A DNA stretch of 64,000 nt from Maribacter sedimenticola. GTDB lineage: Bacteria; Bacteroidota; Bacteroidia; Flavobacteriales; Flavobacteriaceae. The position numbers were made by a program, and so were the translations under genes. Under the pieces are notes generated by a model. That model was given only the letters and a program-made list of their open reading frames with translations. It was not told the DNA's origin and ran no database searches. The stretch is from NCBI RefSeq assembly GCF_900188415.1, contig NZ_FZNV01000002.1:415339-479338 (forward strand), in the 5' to 3' direction. Position 1 is the first letter of the stretch. Each line of letters starts with the position of its first letter. Positions 60,794 through 64,000 of this stretch are shown in pieces.

Positions 60794-61651
60794 ATGATTT
60801 CAGAAGCACAATTTAAGGAGGAGATAAAGTTAATAATAGCCAATGCCATTCGTGAGGATGTGGGTGATGGAGACCATAGTTCATTGGCCTGTATACCCAA
60901 TACCGCTACCGGAAAGGCAAAATTACTCGTAAAGGACGAAGGTGTAATAGCTGGTGTAGATTTTGCAAAACTGGTCTTTTACTATGTAGACCCAGATTTA
61001 ACAATTGATGTAAAGATTAAGGATGGGTCATCTGTTAAATATGGTGATATTGTATTCTATGTTGAAGGAAGTTCACAAAGTATTTTAAAGGCGGAGCGTT
61101 TAGTACTTAATGCCATGCAACGAATGAGTGCTATTGCAACAAAGACCAATATGTTCGTCAATTTATTAAATGGCACGGGAACAAAAATTTTGGATACCAG
61201 AAAAACTACACCGGGAATACGTGCATTGGAAAAATGGGCGGTAAAAATAGGAGGAGGGGAAAATCATAGATTCGCATTGTATGATATGATTATGTTAAAG
61301 GATAACCATATAGATTTTGCAGGAGGAATTACCAAAGCTATCGAAAAGACAAAAAAATATTTAGAAGTTACCGGCAAAGATCTAAAGATTATCGTGGAAG
61401 CAAGAAATTTGGAAGAAATAAAGGAAATTTTACAGTCCAGTGGTGTGTACAGGATTTTAATAGATAATTTTAATTATGAAGATACCCGTAAAGCAGTAGA
61501 ATTAATTGGAGATACATGCCTTACAGAATCTTCTGGGGGTATTAATGAAAAAACCATTAGGGAATATGCTGAATGTGGGGTAGATTATATTTCCTCTGGG
61601 GCTTTGACCCATTCTGTATATAATATGGACTTAAGCTTAAAAGCGGTGTAA
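60794..61651 (+). CDS. nadC: nicotinate-nucleotide pyrophosphorylase (carboxylating)
   Basis: NadC converts quinolinate and PRPP to nicotinate mononucleotide in NAD synthesis. The motifs are EDVGDGDHSS, RLVLNAMQRMSAIAT, LDTRKTTPGIRALEKWAV, GGGENHRFALYDMIMLKDNH and SSGGINEKTIREYAECGVDYIS. Length 285 is normal. nadA and nadB are not nearby. The YihY gene starts directly after its stop codon. Confidence 0.97.
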   Translation: MISEAQFKEEIKLIIANAIREDVGDGDHSSLACIPNTATGKAKLLVKDEGVIAGVDFAKLVFYYVDPDLTIDVKIKDGSSVKYGDIVFYVEGSSQSILKAERLVLNAMQRMSAIATKTNMFVNLLNGTGTKILDTRKTTPGIRALEKWAVKIGGGENHRFALYDMIMLKDNHIDFAGGITKAIEKTKKYLEVTGKDLKIIVEARNLEEIKEILQSSGVYRILIDNFNYEDTRKAVELIGDTCLTESSGGINEKTIREYAECGVDYISSGALTHSVYNMDLSLKAV

Positions 61652-62620
61652 ATGTCATTGGAGGTCGAAGAAAAACTAGATAAAATCCCTATTATTAACT
61701 GGCTCGTAAAGTTATTGAAAGAGATTAGGTTGCCAGGCTTTGAGGGGCTATCTGTATATGACCTTTTGGAAATGTATGTTTTGGGCATATTAAAAGGAAC
61801 TTTGTCCACACGCGCAAGTGCAATTGCATTTAGCCTGTTTATGGCACTTTTCCCTTTATTGATTTTTATGGTGACTTTGGTCCCTTTTTTATTACCCTAT
61901 ATTAATATTGAACATGGAGATTTTGAGGTACAGTTTAGATTGTTCTTGGAATCATTTTTGCCCACGGCCACAGGAGAATATTTTGGAGAGGTGTTTCAAC
62001 AGATCAAGGATCAAAAGAGAGGTGGGCTTCTTTCTTCATCTTTTGTATTGTCCATTTTTCTAATTGCCAATGGTGTCAACTCCATTTTTGGGGGTTTTGA
62101 GACATCGTATCATATAGAGCTTACACGTCATTTTTTCAGGCAGTATCTTTATGCGTTAATGGTAGGTCTTATTTTGGCCATTTTAATAATCCTTGGTTTT
62201 GTGGCCTTTGTATATTTTGAATTTTACGTACTGGGCTATTTATCGGAATTTGCAGCAAGGCAAGGAGGATACATTCTTGGTGAAGAGGAAGTAGTAGGTG
62301 TCCAAATTGCAAAAGTGTTATTTTTTATTGTTCTATCGTACTTTACTACGGCAATCTTATATTATTTTGGAACCAGGGAAGGAAAGCAAGCTAGGTTTTT
62401 TTCCTTTGGAGCATTAATGACAACCATTCTTTTTTTAATCACTTCATATTTGTTCGGTATTTATGTAGAGAAATTTGCACGGTATAATGAATTATATGGG
62501 GCGTTGGGAGGTTTATTGATATTAATGGTATACATCTGGTTAAATTCCAATATATTGCTGTTGGGGTTTGAGCTTAATGCCTCCCTGAATACACTTAGAA
62601 AAATCACAAGAAAAGAATGA
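61652..62620 (+). CDS. YihY/virulence factor BrkB family membrane protein
   Basis: An integral membrane protein of 322 residues with six hydrophobic helices. The family signature at the first helix, TRASAIAFSLFMALFPLLIFM, is present, as is GALGGLLILMVYIWLNSNILLLGFELNA at the end. Once called ribonuclease BN, the family has no confirmed nuclease role. The gene begins at the nadC stop and its end overlaps the DUF2147 gene start (ATGA). Confidence 0.92.
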   Translation: MSLEVEEKLDKIPIINWLVKLLKEIRLPGFEGLSVYDLLEMYVLGILKGTLSTRASAIAFSLFMALFPLLIFMVTLVPFLLPYINIEHGDFEVQFRLFLESFLPTATGEYFGEVFQQIKDQKRGGLLSSSFVLSIFLIANGVNSIFGGFETSYHIELTRHFFRQYLYALMVGLILAILIILGFVAFVYFEFYVLGYLSEFAARQGGYILGEEEVVGVQIAKVLFFIVLSYFTTAILYYFGTREGKQARFFSFGALMTTILFLITSYLFGIYVEKFARYNELYGALGGLLILMVYIWLNSNILLLGFELNASLNTLRKITRKE

Positions 62621-63057
62621 GAGACCTAATTATAAAGTTTAGTTACCTATGTATAATAATGTGTACGGTAAGTGCATACGGTCAATCCGTATTTGGTAAA
62701 TGGAAAACCATAGATGATCGTACCGGATTACCAAAAGGGGTCATAGAAATTTATGAAAAGGACGGTTTAATGTATGGTAAGGTCATTAAAATATTGGAAG
62801 AAGGTAAAGAGGGGGTAACCTGTGTTAAATGCGATGGGGAGTTAAAGGATAAACCGGTAGAGGGCATGGAAATTATTACGGCAGGAGAACGAAATGATGA
62901 TGGGGAGTGGAAAGGTAAAAGGCTTTTTGACCCAGAACAGGCCATGACATTCAGGTTTAAGATTTGGTTGAATCCTGATAATTCAGATGAATTGAAGGTA
63001 AGGGGGTATTTGGCCTTTATCTATAGGACGCAAACTTGGGTCCGCGTAGAGGGGTAA
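62617..63057 (+). CDS. DUF2147 secreted protein
   Basis: A small exported protein of 146 residues (signal ending in SAYGQ). The DUF2147 pattern is VFGKWKTIDDRTGLPKGVIEI, then GMEIITAGERNDDGEWKGKRLFDPEQAMTF and KVRGYLAFIYRTQTWVR. Its start overlaps the YihY stop by four bases, so translation is coupled. The fold is lipocalin-like by family; function is not established. Confidence 0.88.
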   Translation: MRDLIIKFSYLCIIMCTVSAYGQSVFGKWKTIDDRTGLPKGVIEIYEKDGLMYGKVIKILEEGKEGVTCVKCDGELKDKPVEGMEIITAGERNDDGEWKGKRLFDPEQAMTFRFKIWLNPDNSDELKVRGYLAFIYRTQTWVRVEG

Positions 63058-63062
63058 TTGGT

Positions 63063-64000
63063 ATGGCAAACTTTATCAATGTCATATTGCCCATTCCGTT
63101 AGAGCGTCTATTTACATATAGTATTACAAGTGAAGAAGCTGGTTTGTTAAAGCCTGGTATGCGTGTTGCGGTACCTTTTGGCAAATCAAAAATTTATACA
63201 GGTTTGGTATATAGTATACACCAAGACCCGCCACAAGCCTATGAAGCTAAGGAGATTCACCAGCTTTTAGATGATTATCCTATTGTACATGATACACAGT
63301 TAAAACATTGGGAATGGATAGCTTCATATTACATGTGCACATTGGGGGAAGTGGTGCGCAGTGCACTGCCAAGTGCATTTTTGTTGGAAAGTGAAACCTT
63401 GGTACTCCGTAATACGGCTTATGAGATTGATGAAAATGATTTGCTGGACGATGAATTTTTAGTGTTCGAGGCATTGCAGCATCAATCTGTCCTTAAGGTT
63501 CAAGAAGTTTCTGCCATTGTGGAACGGAAAAACATTTTGCCCGTCCTAGAACGGTTATTGGCCAAAAAAGTCATTGTGCTTAAAGAAGAGGTATATGAAC
63601 AATATAAACCTAAGTTGGTCCGCTATGTTCGGTTAGGTTCCCAGTATACAACGGATGAGAAATTAGAGGCCCTATTACATACCTTAAATAGGGCACCTAA
63701 ACAAAGCCAAGTTGTACTCACTTTATTTCAATTACAGGGAAGTACCGGAAAACCAATAAAGGTTTCCGAGCTGGAAAAATCGAGCAACACTTCAAAAGCT
63801 ATTATTAAATCTTTGGTGGACAAGGCTATTCTAGAGGAATATTATATAAAAACCGATAGGGTAAACTATGATGGTGGTACGGAGCATGTTGATAGTAAAG
63901 CGCTGAACGAGTATCAGGAACAAGCCTTGCTGGATATTAAAGCATCTTTTCAAGAAGATAAGGTCACGTTGCTGAAAGGAGTAACATCTTCCGGTAAAAC
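63063..64000 (+). CDS. priA: primosomal protein N' (PriA helicase), N-terminal part only
   Basis: PriA restarts stalled replication forks. Only the first 312 or so codons are inside the window. The N-terminal 3' DNA-binding domain is recognisable (VILPIPLERLFTYSI, GMRVAVPFGKSKIYTGLVY, WIASYYMCTLGEVVRSALPSA), followed by a winged-helix part. The last residues are the start of the helicase domain with Walker A (LKGVTSSGKT), just at the window edge. It begins five bases after the DUF2147 stop. Confidence 0.95.
   Translation, partial: MANFINVILPIPLERLFTYSITSEEAGLLKPGMRVAVPFGKSKIYTGLVYSIHQDPPQAYEAKEIHQLLDDYPIVHDTQLKHWEWIASYYMCTLGEVVRSALPSAFLLESETLVLRNTAYEIDENDLLDDEFLVFEALQHQSVLKVQEVSAIVERKNILPVLERLLAKKVIVLKEEVYEQYKPKLVRYVRLGSQYTTDEKLEALLHTLNRAPKQSQVVLTLFQLQGSTGKPIKVSELEKSSNTSKAIIKSLVDKAILEEYYIKTDRVNYDGGTEHVDSKALNEYQEQALLDIKASFQEDKVTLLKGVTSSGK

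Overview
The window looks like a chromosomal segment from a marine or plant-associated member of the Flavobacteriaceae (phylum Bacteroidota). Supporting signs are a SusC/SusD polysaccharide utilization locus with a hybrid two-component regulator, many lipoproteins, AT-rich coding sequence, little recognisable Shine-Dalgarno sequence, several TAnnTTTG -7 promoter elements of the Bacteroidota type, DUF4252 proteins, and a SerB-SerA fusion. The genus cannot be fixed from sequence alone; the Maribacter/Zobellia/Arenibacter group is only a guess.

Layout. 1-8.4 kb: the end of an alpha/beta hydrolase gene, a lytic transglycosylase with a probable C-terminal frame break, a TPR membrane protein, rpmH (L34), carB, a kinase-fold-like membrane-anchored protein, a degenerate HD domain fused to a Pycsar-type (PycTM) membrane effector, and a GIY-YIG protein. 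8.4-23.5 kb: a complete polysaccharide utilization locus consisting of SusC, SusD, an unassigned lyase-like protein, a GH92 with Gln at the expected general-acid position, a divergent GH28, and an HTCS regulator. 23.5-31.5 kb: an SDR, two small proteins, the oxidative pentose phosphate genes gnd and (divergent) zwf-pgl, a hotdog thioesterase, a small membrane protein and rmuC. 31.6-36.9 kb: a cobalamin uptake region with an ABC importer facing left and a TonB receptor facing right behind a cobalamin riboswitch. The importer ATPase has no readable start codon in its own frame. 36.9-40 kb: two tandem S41 protease-like lipoproteins.

40.2-43 kb: an ECF sigma factor, a short anti-sigma-like membrane protein and three DUF4252 proteins, forming what looks like one regulatory unit. 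43-49.4 kb: two MscS channels convergent on one hairpin, purB, a HEAT-like protein, a haem-binding-domain protein, a sirtuin, TrmH and an SRPBCC protein. 49.6-55.4 kb (mostly minus strand): a GH13 lipoprotein, a carboxypeptidase-regulatory-like protein, a DEAD-box helicase with a Gly/Arg tail, a DUF4337-like protein and rdgB. 55.5-64 kb: a methyltransferase-like membrane protein, a SatD-like HTH protein behind a repeated operator-like motif, a DUF3307 protein, a secreted hydrolase, the serB-serA fusion, rlmH, nadC, a YihY protein, a DUF2147 protein and the first third or so of priA, cut by the window edge.

Most of the window is housekeeping. The accessory or unusual parts are the polysaccharide locus, the HD-PycTM protein with no cyclase nearby, the kinase-like protein, the ECF/DUF4252 unit, and two single-base frame interruptions. 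No tRNA, rRNA, CRISPR array, insertion sequence or prophage was seen.
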